The notes beneath the pieces were generated by a model. That model was given only the letters and a program-made list of their open reading frames with translations. It did no database searches and was not told the DNA's origin. Source: Silene noctiflora (taxonomy: Eukaryota; Streptophyta; Magnoliopsida; Caryophyllales; Caryophyllaceae). From it: a DNA stretch of 41,155 bases. The stretch covers positions 6,479 through 47,633 of the forward strand of contig VHZZ01010333.1 in the NCBI GenBank assembly GCA_009801015.1. Direction: 5' to 3'. This document shows, one piece after another, positions 1-12,900 of the stretch (its first letter is position 1; every line of letters starts with the position of its first letter). The position numbers and the translations under genes are program-made.

Positions 1-640
1 GAGGACGTAACATTTATCTTAAGAGGAGTAGGATACGACAAAGAGAGTTTGATGGTTGTACATGTTGCGCTATATTTGGAAGCTTGAGCCTTGGTGTAGA
101 ATAAAGGATGGCTTTATGTTATGGGTGACACAATTAAAGGTCATGGCTAGTATGATGTTTATGAGTGTGACTTATGATGTTTATAAGGTTCTTTTGGAAG
201 TATCTCCTATGCGTGGAATTATGAGATTTGGGAAGAAAAGGAAGTCGAGCCAGAAGTTATAGGGCCCTAAGAGATTTTGTATCGCGTGGGGGGAGGCTGC
301 TTATAGGTTAACTTTACCACCAGTCTTGGATTGGGTGTGTATTATGTTTCATGTGTCTCAGTTGTGAAAGGGTGTGAGTGATCCTTCGCATGTGCTTGAG
401 GTGGAAAACATAGGGTTGGATGAATCGTTGTCTTATCTTGAGGTACCAAAGTAGATTCTTGACCGCAAAGTTAGGTGGACGAGGTCCGGGGAGTCGGTAT
501 TGCTTAAGGTGTTGTGGTTTAATCACGAGGTAGAGGAAGCTACTTGGGAGGCGGAAGAGGCTATGTGGGAGAGGTATCCGTCTCTTTTGATCAGGTATGT
601 GTGGTTACGGGGGCGTAACCATGTTTCTTTTAGGGGGGTA
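1..640 (+). pseudogene. Gypsy pol remnant: end of integrase and chromodomain-like tail
   Basis: Translating in shifting frames gives pieces typical of the end of a plant gypsy polyprotein: LLEVSPMRGIMRFGKKRK near 188-245, then SDPSHVLEVENIGLDESLSYLEVPK near 378-450, and finally VLWFNHEVEEATWEAEEAM near 508-567 followed by WERYPSLL. The last stretch resembles the chromodomain-like tail found downstream of integrase. In-frame stops (for example a TAG after SQKL near 260 and a TGA near 364) and frame changes show that it is dead. It belongs to the element whose LTR follows at 937. Confidence 0.8.
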
Positions 641-923
641 GGAGGTGATCGCATAAAGCGTTGGGTGTGGTTTCATGTTAGTTTGGTTTAATTGTTGTTG
701 TTTGTTGTTGCTGAGAGTCGGGTTACGCTGTAGTTGAAAGTTTTGGCTATGAGTTTGTTAGAGAGTAGTTGTGAGTAGTGGTGCATGTTGTTGTAGCTGA
801 GAGTTTTGGTTATGGGTGTGTTTGGTGGTAGTGGTGCGTATGTTGGTTATGGAGTGATAGTGTGTTGGGATGGTGTGTTTATTTCCTATGTATGGGTCGA
901 ACTTTGGGGACAAAGTTCCTTTT

Positions 924-936
924 AAGGAGGAAAGAC
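924..936 (+). other. Polypurine tract of gypsy element
   Basis: AAGGAGGAAAGAC lies directly before the TG of the 3' LTR at 937. A purine run at this place is the expected primer site for plus-strand DNA synthesis in LTR retrotransposons, and it supports the LTR start. Confidence 0.75.
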
Positions 937-2245
937 TGTAATACTGCGGTTTTCTGTGTCTGTAGCTGCTCTATCGAGTAGAGCTTACTCTGTCGAGTAA
1001 GTCATGTCAGTTTTGGAATCAGGTTCTGCCTGATGGGTACTCGATCGAGTAGGGGTGGTACTCGATCGAGTAGGGGGCACTCAATCGAGTACGTCACTTA
1101 CTCGATTGAGTAATTCTGTCTTACGGGTCTTTTTGGTCGGGCTTTGTTAATAACGCGAGAGGGGTATTTAATCTTTTTCCGCCAGTTTCCTTCATTCTAT
1201 CCTTTCTTAAAATCCCTCGAAGCAAAAAGAGATAACGTGGTTGCATTCCACTCGCGTTGTTGGCAAATCCAAGGGCTAGAGTCGTCGGTTTTTGGAATCC
1301 TTTACACCGTTGTGATCGTCGTCTTGTGGGTAAGATCTAGATACCGTTTATATGTTGTTTAGTCGACTTTGATTAAAACCCTAATTGGGTGTGGGGATAT
1401 CGTTGTAGTGATTGTGATTGTATGATTATATGTGTTTAGGAGGTGAATTCGTAGAGGAGCACTCTTGATCGTNGGATTGCTACGTGGTGATTGCCTTACA
1501 GGTAGGGTTTCCCTACTCGGTTGCTGATATAGTATGTTTGGCTTGATTGTGATGTTTGCTATATGTATGGATGTGGATGTTTGTTGTATACTGTGGTGTG
1601 ATGGAGGTGTGGTACTGGTGTGTTGCGAGGTGCGTCCTCGACTGAGTGGAGTCACTTGCGGGAGTGGCTTCACGCCCTTGATTCGCCCTCCGTGGAACTC
1701 GCCACGGGAGGGGATGTGCACATTAATGAACTTGGGTTTTCGCTCGGATATGATGAGCGGGGCTTAGGTGGGAACGGCTGCGGTCCCCCACTGGTAGGGC
1801 TACACACCTTGGGTGTGTAGTCAGTGATATGGAGTGGAGGTGGAGTTGGTGGAGTTGGTGTGGTGTGGCTTGTGTTGTGTTGCTATGTTTGGTTTGAGTT
1901 ATCAGTAACTAACCCCGTTTTTGTGTTTGTAATCTGTGATGATCCATACGGGGATGGTGAGCAGTTGTTGAGCAGGTTGTTATGTATGCGCATGGGATGA
2001 CTGGGGAATCACCACGAGTCTAGAAGCCTTCCGTTGTGACCGTTTGTTAGTTTAGTTGTCGGTTTTTGAGACAGATGTATCTTTATTTAAGACAGTTTGG
2101 CTTTGCGTTGTAAACAGTTAAATTCTATAATTAAAGCTTGTTTCTTTATTGTCTATTTGATTATCATTGCCCGGGAAACCGGGATGGTAGCATCTCTATG
2201 TCTAAGGTGGCCTGGTAAGGCACTTTGGAGTATGGGGGTGTTACA
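937..2245 (+). repeat. 3' LTR of gypsy element (1309 bp)
   Basis: The segment begins TGTAATAC and ends GTGTTACA, a 7-of-8 inverted terminal match with canonical TG...CA ends, and it directly follows a polypurine tract. It contains one unresolved base (N, near 1473). Two internal blocks (about 1429-1480 and 1707-1735) match the LTR at 2239-3452 read in reverse complement, so the two LTRs belong to related families. The open frames inside are short and look like chance. A cluster of palindromes lies near its 5' end. Confidence 0.8.
968..1113 (+). repeat. Cluster of TACTCGATCGAGTA palindromes in LTR
   Basis: Perfect 14-base palindromes TACTCGATCGAGTA occur at 1038-1051 and 1059-1072. Close variants lie at 1079-1092 (ACTCAATCGAGTAC) and 1098-1113 (TTACTCGATTGAGTAA), with degenerate half-copies at about 970-1000. 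They start only about 30 bases from the LTR 5' end, where U3 control sequences usually sit. A regulatory or structural role is inference. Confidence 0.8.
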
Positions 2246-3452
2246 CTCTAGCCCTCAAGCGCCGTCTTCATCAAATACCTAGAAATCAACCTACTCACTA
2301 TATGATCGAAAATATCATATGGATCACAATAGATGGTTTGAAAATGGTTTTGACACAAGCAACACAAGGTTGAGGAGATTTTATTTTTTTACTTTTTTAC
2401 TTCAATTAAACCACCAAGCATCTGACAATAACCGAGATCTATCAACTTACATGAAAGGAAAATAGAGCAATATTCATAACACAAGATAGACAAGGCAAAT
2501 GGACTCGGACACTTGCTACAAATCACAAGGCAACTCAACAAGCGTGCTAAAAATCACACGATAACAAGTGGTACTCAAATCACACGGCAAACGTGCTCGA
2601 CCACATACACTCCCCGGATCATAAATGCGCACATCCCCCTTGTGGCAGACCCACAATGGAAGACTCAACGGGTGGCTCTCCACGTACGAGGCAGGAACCC
2701 GTACCAGTTCCCCAACAACAACAAAGTCCAATGCCAATTCAATCTTCACAACAATAATATTTTAACCAATAATGCATCCATGATGCACAACAACTATAAT
2801 CCACCACATGATATCAAGACTCATTGTCACAAAGCACTAATAACTCAATTAAACACATAAACACAAGAATCTTAAGTATTGAGTAGATAAAGTCTGTACC
2901 TTTGAGGCAAATCTTCAACAAGTCAACAATCAAAAGTGTTCCTCTATAAAGTCGACTCCTAACAAACACAATAATATATATATCAAACTCTATCCTTAAT
3001 TAACTACCCAACTACAAGCAATTTCCCCCAAAATCCCCAAATTTTAGGGTTTAGTCTCCATAAAGGTGTTTAGAGAAGAAGGGGATAGCTTAATCTAAAC
3101 GATTAGAAGAAGAGATTAGTGAAACTTTTCAAAAGGTTGATTAGGAATAGATGTTTCTTGCTAAATCCCCAAATCTTTATTAAGAGATGTAAACAACTCA
3201 ATAATAAGGAGTAAAATGTGTTTTTGCTATGTGAAAAGTGTGATAGAGACTCCACATGCGCTACATATATAAGGCCAAAACCCTAGGTCTAAATAAAACA
3301 AAATCGGACAAACTCCCCAGACCGACTCGAGTCGGCCGAGTGACCGAGGCATTCAGTCGAGTGAACACCCACCAGGAACTCACCAGCCTAACCACTCGGT
3401 TGAGTGGCCCTATAACTCTACCGAGTCTCTCTACGGTAATACGGGTGTAACA
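2239..3452 (-). repeat. Related gypsy LTR, opposite orientation (solo or truncated)
   Basis: On the plus strand the segment starts TGTTACAC and ends GTGTAACA, a perfect 8-base inverted terminus. In reverse complement it shares blocks with the LTR at 937-2245 (for example 2931-2969 and 2613-2644 here), and it carries a similar cluster of ACTCG/CGAGT palindromes at 3325-3430, near its own 5' end. No pol or gag sequence adjoins it on the right, and no flanking target duplication is evident (GGGGG on the left, ACATA on the right). It therefore looks like a solo LTR, or an LTR cut by the plus-strand element. Its left terminus overlaps the end of the other LTR by seven bases, so the boundary at 2239 or 2246 is uncertain. 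Confidence 0.7.
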
Positions 3453-3960
3453 ACATATACCTAATAATGACTCGATTTGGTAATAACTTGGCATATGCCA
3501 AATTGGCCCGAACACAGAGATTGACTTGTTGAAACCCAAATTCGATCTAAAGTCTAAACTGACCATGACGATCCGAGTGAGCCGATCGTCACCTCCGATA
3601 TTAACCATAGACTCAATGGGTGCACTGTAATCGCGTCTCCGTTTGGAAAGAAAATTTGGTAAAAGGACTAAAAGGGTGTTCTTCTTCCCTCCTTCCATCG
3701 TCAATACTATAACATGAGATTGAATTCTTTCACATTGGAAATCCAACTTTGATCACATCAGGTAAAACCCTCGAACAATTGATCTTCAGTTCAAATCTCA
3801 GAAAAACCATGTTGCATAACTTCATGGATCCACCCATATTTACTTCCCTCAACTTTCAAAGTTCCGATCTTTGTTATTTGCTGTAAATTGATCATAATTG
3901 ATGTTTTTCATGGCAATTTCACAGGTTTAGGGGAAAACATTTCTGGGATTTGAAGCAAAA
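3453..3960 (+). promoter_or_regulatory. Promoter and 5' leader of the TWD40-1-like gene
   Basis: This 508-base gap separates the LTR from the ATG at 3961. A leader intron is plausible: donor ATCAG|GTAAAA at 3761/3762 and acceptor TTTCACAG|GTTTAG at 3924/3925, followed by a 36-base leader exon up to the ATG. No convincing TATA box was found. The transcription start is not determined, and the LTR end lies within about 300-500 bases of it. A 161-codon antisense open frame (3261-3746) spans the LTR border and looks like chance. Confidence 0.45.
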
Positions 3961-6900
3961 ATGGAGTGGGCAACAATACAACACTTGGATCTTCGACATG
4001 TGGGTCGAGAAGCCAAGCCATTGCAGCCTCATGCTGTTGCATTTCACCCCAATCAGTCTCTTATCGCCGCCGCTGTCGGAAAATACATCATTGGTATCGT
4101 CTCTTAACTCCTAAGCTCCTCATTTCTGATGTTGTTGTGATTTTTGCTATGTGGTTTTGTGTCTTTTATTGAGTAATGGATGTTTGGTTGTAGAATTTGA
4201 TGCAATTACTGGGAGTAAGATCTCAACTATTGATATTGGTGCACCGGTTGTTCGTATGTCGTATAGTCCCACCAGTGGCCATGTTGTTATTGCTATTCTT
4301 GAGGTAACATTCTTATTGTGTTTTTTTTAAATATTTGATTTGGTAATCTATTGTTCTATTTATTGGATTAGTTTTAGTGGGGGTAGCTTGTGCCGCGAAT
4401 TGTTTGGTGTTCTATTGATTCTATAGAGGTTAGTTTGGTGTAGGTTTTGCATACGCACTTCTTATGGATTTCTTGGTCAGTTCAATTTCTGATAGTCAGA
4501 TTGTCAGAATCCATTAGCAGACAAACTGATAAAGCACTCTCGCAAATATGAGCAACAAGATCTCGTTGACGACAATATTTTTGGAACTTAAGACTACCAC
4601 TCGAACAATGTTTTGGATTTTTTTTATGAAAACCTTAGAGGTTCTTTGGACTTTGGTGAATGAGAATGAGTTGGAGTAATCTGTTGTCTTCATGAATACT
4701 CTGGATTTCAGATTTGCGCCTTTGCCATTTACAGGATTGTACAATCCGATCCTGCGATTTTGATGCAGAGCAAACGTGTGTTCTTCATTCGCCGGAGAAG
4801 AAAATGGAACCAATCTCATCTGAAACAGAAGTTCATCTTGCGCTCACTCCTCTTCAACCTGTGGTGTTTTTTGGTTTTCACCGAAGGATGAGTGTTACAG
4901 GTATTCTTCTTCATAGTAATCATAAGAAGAGAAGAAAACGTCCTTTCGGGTCATTGCTATCTCGATCATTTTTGTGCATCAAATCACTGTCTGTCTGACA
5001 TGTTGTGCATGCATATGTTTTTGCTTGTGAAGATAATTAATAGATAATGGATATGTTGAGGTCTACACGAGATTGCAGTATATATGTTAAAGTGGTGGTA
5101 TTCTTCTTCACCGAAGGATGCTGTTGTATGATTGTTCTCCATGCATTAGGGACAATTTTGCATGTGCAGAGTGATACTGAAGTTTGTGTAACATCCTCTG
5201 ATTCATTTGATTATTTACGTTTGATTAAAATACTCCTCACAAAAAGGTAAAAACGTAACGAACCGAAAGAATTGGAGGGAGTAAGAGTCTACATATCTTG
5301 TTTTTATTTTTATTTTTTTTATTTTCTTAAGTTTCTTGTCCTTCTTTTCCATTTTTTCTGTGGAGCCAAAGACTCATTACTCTTTGGTTTGGATTATGAT
5401 GGAATAAAGCGAAATGGCTCACTAAAGTGGCTTCAATATGATTTTTTTTCATGCGTTTCCATATTCTTTGCTTCTAGATTGTGATGAAATAAAGAAAACA
5501 GCACTTTCTATGCTACTCTGAATGCAATTTTCATAATGGGACATCCATAAAAAGCATCTGCTTGTTAACACAAGGGTTAGGCTGCACACATACGACTCCC
5601 TTATGCTATTTATGTGTGCCCTTGAGGCACTAGGGTAATCTGGTTGTTGTTATAATGTTCAGATAAAGCCATTGTGTGGGTAAGATTTTGCAGATTGACA
5701 TTTCTTTGCCGCTGTAGATATTGGCTAAGTTCCGTCAGCTATTCACTTGTTTTCTGTTTTATTGCAGTTGTGGGTACTGTGGAGGGAGGCAGAACACCAA
5801 CAAAAATAAAAACAGATCTTAAGAAACCTATTGTTAATCTTGCTTGTCATCCGCGATTCCCTGTCTTGGTAATCCAATTGGATGCATTGAATTTTTCGAA
5901 TTGGTGATTTTAGCTGGTGTATAAACATCCCTGATCGTTTTCCTGGCTTAATATCAGTATGTAGCTTATGCAGAAGGATTGATAAGAGCTTACAATATTC
6001 ATACATATGCTGTGCTCTATACACTACAACGTAAGACATGAATATCATTTTATCTTCGGCCTTTGATAATTTTGACGAGTTATCATGGATTCATAAACAT
6101 TTCATATGTCCTTTCGCAGTTGATAATACAATTAAGCTTCTTGGTGCTGGTGCCTTCGCTTTCCATCCAAAGTTGGAAAGAATGTTTGTGGGCGATCGGC
6201 GGGGCACACTATTGGCATGGGATGTCTCTACGGAGAGACCAAATATGATTGGAATGTAAAATACAATCTCTCTATTTTAAGCAATATATTTTTCGTCTTT
6301 CGTGTTAAGGAAGCCATAGGGGCGATTTTGAGCCTGCTAGTTCGAATCTAGGTCATTAGTACCGGTACCCAATGACTTTACCATGTTGCTTAGCTGAGGA
6401 GAATATTTAATGTGCTATGTGCATGTATTAGTATGCGACACTGTTATGGCCCTAGAGACTTGATGGATATGCATTTAGCTATGAAAGTCTCCCCCCATCT
6501 CTTCATCATCAATGAGATGCTGTTTTTTTCCGTGGTAAATTATTGCTGCACTAATGACCAAAAGTTCATGCAAAATATTTAGTGTATGAATTATTCTGTC
6601 AACATTGATTTCAGAACACAAGTAGGATCTCAACCCATTACATCGGTTGCTTGGATCCCTACATTGGAGTTGCTTGCTACGCTATCAAAAGACGGTGCTC
6701 TACAAGTCTGGAAAACGCGGATCATATATAATACTAATAGGGCACCCATGTTAGCGAATTTTTTTGAACCTGCTGGTCAGTAAATCTGCCATTGATCTTC
6801 GTCCTGTCATTACCCCTATTTTAATCTCTGTTTATTTGACCTTTCATCTGTTTGTTTGTTACGTATTTTCTTAGTTTACAATAGCATATTCCAAATATCT

Positions 6901-9900
6901 ATTTTCCTGATTGTTCACCCTTAAACTTTTGAGTAACTTCCTCCTAGGTTTTTGGCTGCTTGTCCCTTCAAGTCTAATTAACATAACAATGAGATCTTTG
7001 TGATTAATATTTTTCCATGGAGAATTAGTGTGAGATAGTTACCATCAATATCCATTGGTATAATACTTCCTCTACTTCGTAGGAATTGTCTCATTTCGAC
7101 TTTTGGCCTATTTTTTAAATCGCTCCAATTCTATTATGAGCATGTTTTGTGTGGTTAAAATTCAACATTGTGATGGTGAGACCTTCCTCACCCACTCACA
7201 CCCAACATTCCTTTATAGCTGTGCAAAGTAAATCGGGGCAATTCCAAGGAATCGGAGGTTGTAATACACAACATAGCCTAAAACTAAAATGATTTGGGGT
7301 AGGCTAGACCCAAACTGTTTTATGCAACTGCCCATGTGAGGAAGGAAAAACGTGAAAAGGTTTAGATAAGGAAATCCACAATAACAACATAACTGCTAGT
7401 GTCTCAAGGGTTCCCACAAATTGGGAGGTAAAGGGGGTCAGACATACACAGACTTACTTAGACTTGGCAAACAAGTCATTCAGTTCAGTTGAAACCAAAT
7501 CGGTCTCTTTCGGGTGAGCCTTAAATTTGATTTCGTGTCAATTCAGTTGATTTATTTCGGTCACCATTCGAATTGGTTTAAGCTATTTAGAGTCGGTACA
7601 GGTTTGATTCGGGCCGATTTCGGATCAGGTGAGATTCAACTTGGACGTTATGGTAATATTTTCACTAAAAATTAAACTTTTAAACATTCAACGTAATACG
7701 GTTGAATTGTGCACCAATTATCCATTTCATAAAGTGAAAGGGTGTCTGACGAAAATGGAACTTTTCATTTAGTTAAATCGGTTCAGGTTATTCATTTTGA
7801 GTCCTCTATCAGATTCCGATTCATTCTCGATCACTTTTACGGGTTCAGATTTTTTATGCATGCCAGGTCTAGCCTTACCCCGTTAGAAACATAAAGAGCT
7901 TGCTTACTTGTTTCCAGATAACCCAAAGGGAAAACCACGACCAAGAAATGAAGCAACAATGAAAAAATGTAGTTTACCATATGTTCCTATGATTGGCCTA
8001 TAATTAGACGCCATTGATCTTCTTAAGACAAAGGAGTAATTTGTAGTCATATTTTCTTAAATAAATTAAATTTCTCGTTTTTTTTTCCCCGGCTTATTAA
8101 TCTGTTATTATTCTAGATTAAGGGTGGCAGACTGTTAAAATATAACAGCTTAGTGTCAGCTTAAAAGTGTGCAAACCAACTATTCTGATTCCTGACTCCA
8201 TTTAAATATCCTTGTCGCAGTTGAAAATTTGACCTTTTCATTTATGAGTTTGGACTAGAGCGAGTTAATATTCAAGAATCAATACCGTGACCTGACTATG
8301 TCTTTGTTTCGGGTCCGCTTTAGCACAAAACTTAGAAGAAATGGTTCCAAAAGTTTGTTTTGCTTGTTATGAGCTTTGTTTTGAAGTTGCTGTCATTTAC
8401 TTCTCTCTTATCTGTACAATTTGTTATATATCTGTGTAGCAATTGAGTCCCTCGATATTCCAAAAATTCTTTCTCAGCAAGGCGGTGAGGTTGCTTATCC
8501 ATTGCCACGTGTTCGAGCTTTGGAAGTACATCCTAAACTAAATATGGCAGCATTAACTTTTGCAGTTGAGTGATTTTCATTTAACTGATCTTCTGAACCT
8601 TTTACTCTATATTTGAAGATATAATATCTTTTTTCTCCATCAGAATACGGGAAGTGTAGACAATGCGAAAAATAGGGCTGCATTCACTAGAGAAGGACGG
8701 AAACAACTCTTTGCTGTTCTTCAAAGTGCAAGGGGATCTTCAGGTAGTCCCAAATTTCACTTTTCACATTTGTATATTATAATTACAGCCAATATTGGCC
8801 GAGCTGACCTGTTACATTACATTCGGTATATATCTATATTGAGATCTCGCAACTGTTAGCGTAACCACGACCAACACCACATTTTAGAAACATGGATACA
8901 ACATTTAGGTCTGGGATAAAGTGAACTTTCAAGTTCTTATTGGTTTGTCATCTAGTTAAAAGATTTGTCTTAATTATTACAGTAAGGCTTTGTCATCTTC
9001 TACTTCTACTTTTAACACAATTTCAAATGCTTGGCTTTCCACAAGTATGCTATCTCGAAATTCGGTGCTTGTTTCTTTGTTTTTTTCTATCTTGCAATGT
9101 CTATTTGTTCTACTTGAGCTTCAGGTTATGCCATATTGACTAAGAGTACGCATTCAAGATTTCAAGTTCTTTAAAAGCTCTTGCGTTTATAAGCTGTGAC
9201 TTTTCTGGTATTCCAGTGAGCAAGTGGGCTGCTTATGTGGGGTTTGTCCATCCAAAAGAAAAGTTCAGTGCACAAAAATAAACAAAATTATTGTTATAGA
9301 AGTTATATTTCTAGTGGTTACGTGATTTACGTGCTATGAAGTATCTTTTTTGGGCACTTGTTTTCGACATTATTGTGGATCTTGTTTTATCTAGGTTTTA
9401 CCATACTACCTTTGCTACTTCTGTTGGATTAATGACTACCCATCTATCCTGTCAACTACAGCATCTGTTTTGAAGGAAAAGCTTGCTGCTTTAGGCTCAT
9501 CTGGAGTACTGGCTGATCATCAGCTTCAAGCACAATTGCAAGAACATCATTTGAAGGGGTGGGTGAAGCTGATAGTACTCCCATTATATTTTTAATACGG
9601 AGTACATTCATTGGGGCTGTCTTGCATTTGAACAATTTTATGCATTTAAGATTGAGCCATATCACCCAGCTTTTATATAAAAAGAAACAGAATTTATTTA
9701 TTTGTATATTTTTATTATTATCTTAAGTCGCACCATAGTTTTTATAAATTACCTTATACCTGACAATTGGTGTAACCGTGTAAGCAATTCTGCATATATG
9801 GTTTCAAAGAGCATTTTTGTCGTTTTTTCAAATTGACCTATATGGTCCCAAATAGGGAAATCATAACTGAGGTGTAGTTATAAAAGTAATTTATCATTTT

Positions 9901-12900
9901 ATGCCCAACATCAGCATCTTATTCATTCATTGAAGTAATAAATCCCACATTTTGGAAGATTAATTAGTTCAAGTATCTTATTTGGGGTACATAGTTCCTG
10001 AAGTTCTACCATGTGAAGCAAGGCATTGGTCATTGTTATCACTAACTTCAATAACCTATCCTTTCTGAGCAATTTACGTTTCTGATAAAGGACATCTGGT
10101 GCATATATGAAATGGTTTGAATGGTTTTGGGTTTATGATACTTCTATGAGGTGAATTGAAAATATGTCTTTCATTTTTTCAGCCGACAGGCTATTCATCT
10201 CCTTTAGCAGGGAAAGCCTGCCGTTTTTTGGAGTTCTCTCTCTTTCTCAGATTTTTTTTATCTAATATATTGTTCATTTGTTTATGTCAGCCATAATCAG
10301 TTGACAATTGCAGATATTGCCCGGAAGGCATTTTTGTACAGTGTATGCTTCTACTTTTACTACTTGATATTCTGGTAGTTTATGGCATTTCCTCGTTGCA
10401 ATGTTTTGTTAGTTATAAACTTACTGAAGCAACAAAGGCACACCTGGATTTTTGGGATTGCCTTGCTATTTTAGTCTTTTGGTATGTAATATTAGTAGTA
10501 GGTGCACCTTAGCTTTAATTCAGGATTTTAATGTTGAAGCAGACCTCATACAATACTAATTAATTATTCACAACTTTAAAGCTGTGGTCACTGGGAACAA
10601 TTATCACTAAGTTGGCTTCTACTATGATCAAATGTTCTTAATATGCAGTATAGCTTGTATAAGATGTTAGATTCATTTTTTACCAGTGCTCGTTCTTCAA
10701 CGTACAATAGTTTAACACATACATGAATATATGCTAATAACTTAATTAGTGCTCCTTTCTTCGTGGTATACGTGGCTTTAAGCGTGTGTTTTTTCATTCG
10801 TTTGTGGCCTTATTTTTTTTCCGCTCTTTCGTTATCTTGCTTTCTTTTTTCCTCCTGCAATTTTCATGTTCTTACAGCATTTCTTGGAGGGACACGCAAA
10901 AAGTGCACCAATAGCTCGGTTGCCTCTCATAAATATTCTTGATACAAGGAATCATCTGAGAGACCTTCCTGTTTGCCAGGTATGTCTTGCACCATCCAGT
11001 TGGAGATCTAGTACTTTGCGCTTGTATTAGACTTATCTTACTGAGCAGTTTGTATTCGTTTTCAGCCATTTCACCTGGAGCTTAATTTCTTTAATAAAGC
11101 AAACCGAGTTCTGCATTATCCTGTCAGGGCTTTCTATGTAGATGGTGTAAATCTTATGGCGTACAATCTATGTTCTGGAGCCGATAGTGTTTATAAGAAG
11201 CTTTACACCACGGTACCAAATTGGATTCTATTTTGCCTGTGCTAATCTGGTGGATTATGTAATATGTATAGTTGTATACTCTATATGGCGAGTCATCATG
11301 TTGAGTTCTCCTCTTTGTCGCTTTCAGGTTTCTAGCAGTGTAGAGTATCATCCGAAGAATGTTGCGCACAGTAAAAAGCAGAATCTTTTTCTTGTTGTTT
11401 ATGAGTTGAATGGTGGAGTCCACGAGGTTGTTCTGTACAGGGAAAATACTGATTCTCAATTGGCAAATAGTAAAGACAGCACTGTGAAAGGTTGGTATAC
11501 TATCCTCATCAAGTTCAGGTTTGCTTGTTGGACAGTAGTTTGATTTTTTTTTTTTTTTTTTTTTTTTTTTGACAACACTGAAGTTAGGAATCGGATTGTT
11601 GTAGGTCGAGATGCGGCTTTCATAGGTCCGAATGACAACCAGTTTGTAATTCTTGAAAATGATAAAACGGGACTTGCCTTATATATCCTTCCTGGAACGT
11701 CTCCTAAAGAACTTGATGAAAAGAATAAAGAGGCTCTTGAAGAAAATCCGACTGCTGATGCAGCGCCAAATTCAGTCAAAGGACCTATGCAATTTATGTT
11801 TGAATCTGAAGTTGATCGTATCTTCTCTACTCCGTTAGGTGATCCCCAGATATACGATATTATCATTATTAAGTTGTGTCTTCCGTTAGAAATATCTTGC
11901 TGATTTCTGTCTTGTTTGACTGCAGAATCAACCCTGTTGTTTGCTTCTCATGGAAATCAGATTGCTTTGGCAAAGCTTGTTCACGGATATCGCCTTTCCA
12001 ACAGCGATGGTCATGGTCATTATATACCAACAACAGCTGAAGGAAGAAAGTCAATAAAGCTGAGAGTGAATGAGATAGTTCTTCAGGTAATTTGCTAAAG
12101 TTTTATTTATAATGATTATTATTACCTGAATTTGAACAAATCTGTTTCTTGGAACTCGGTGAATCTTAGAACATAACCTTACCCTTTTAAGTATAGTGTA
12201 TGATTGTCTATTCATCATGTATTCTGCTATTCTCATTTTATATGACAGTTGAAAACTTCTAATGTTGAAAATTCCAATATGAGTCTGCCGCCATTCAAAA
12301 CCAACAATAAGTACTTGGTAGGTGGGTTTGCACAGAGCTAACCTATATACGCTTAAAACTTGAGGAGTCGAAAGTCTCTCCAAGAACAATGGTGTGAATG
12401 ATCCTATAAAAAAAAAATACTCCCTCTAATTTTTGTATCTGGCCATTTCATTTTCCCCACTTGTAAGAAAACGGACAAACTACTCTACCCTCACCCTCAC
12501 CTAGACCTGTCAAACGGGTCGGATCAAATTGGGTTGAATATGGGTGGGGTCATACATGGGTTAGGTTATACGTGCCACCAGTCGGGTAAGGGTAAGAATA
12601 CGGGGCAAAAATAGTTTTTGACGTCTTTGTTTTACTATCTTTTAATCGAAAAAAAATATACTCACATTTTTTCCGATTAAATCGTACTCCTTCCGACCAA
12701 CAATTACTTTCCAAAATACGAAAAATGTAGGATTTAAGGAGTATAAATATAAACATGAGGACCACATATAATGATGCAAGTAGGCCAAGTGGGGTACATA
12801 ATTATATACTCCATATGTGGCTATATATGTGGTTGAGACTTGAGATGAATGCAAGTGGGATATTGGAAAGTAATTCAGACAATCAAATAGTGAAAAATGG

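Larger units (their letters stand above)
1..2245 (+). mobile_element. Ty3/gypsy LTR retrotransposon, 3' part only
   Basis: This is the end of a gypsy-class element in plus orientation: decayed pol C-terminus (1-640), a G/T-rich untranslated stretch, a polypurine tract and a full 3' LTR. The order pol end, polypurine tract, LTR is seen directly and fixes the orientation. The 5' LTR, gag and most of pol lie before the window, so a target-site duplication cannot be tested from this side alone; the five bases after the LTR are CTCTA. The coding part has stops and frameshifts, so the copy is not autonomous. Confidence 0.85.

Noticed and set aside
1144-1820. Several 60-120 codon frames inside the gypsy LTR
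   Set aside because: They lie within an LTR that is non-coding in this class, overlap each other in different frames and show no domain.
3261-3746. 161-codon minus-strand open frame over the LTR end and the TWD40-1 promoter
   Set aside because: It crosses the LTR border at 3452, has no recognisable domain, and its N-terminal part lies in the likely leader of the plus-strand gene.
11456-11866. 136-codon minus-strand frame with a Ser-rich end and poly-Lys
   Set aside because: It is antisense to exons 14 and 15 of the TWD40-1-like gene, and the Lys run is the intronic poly-T tract.
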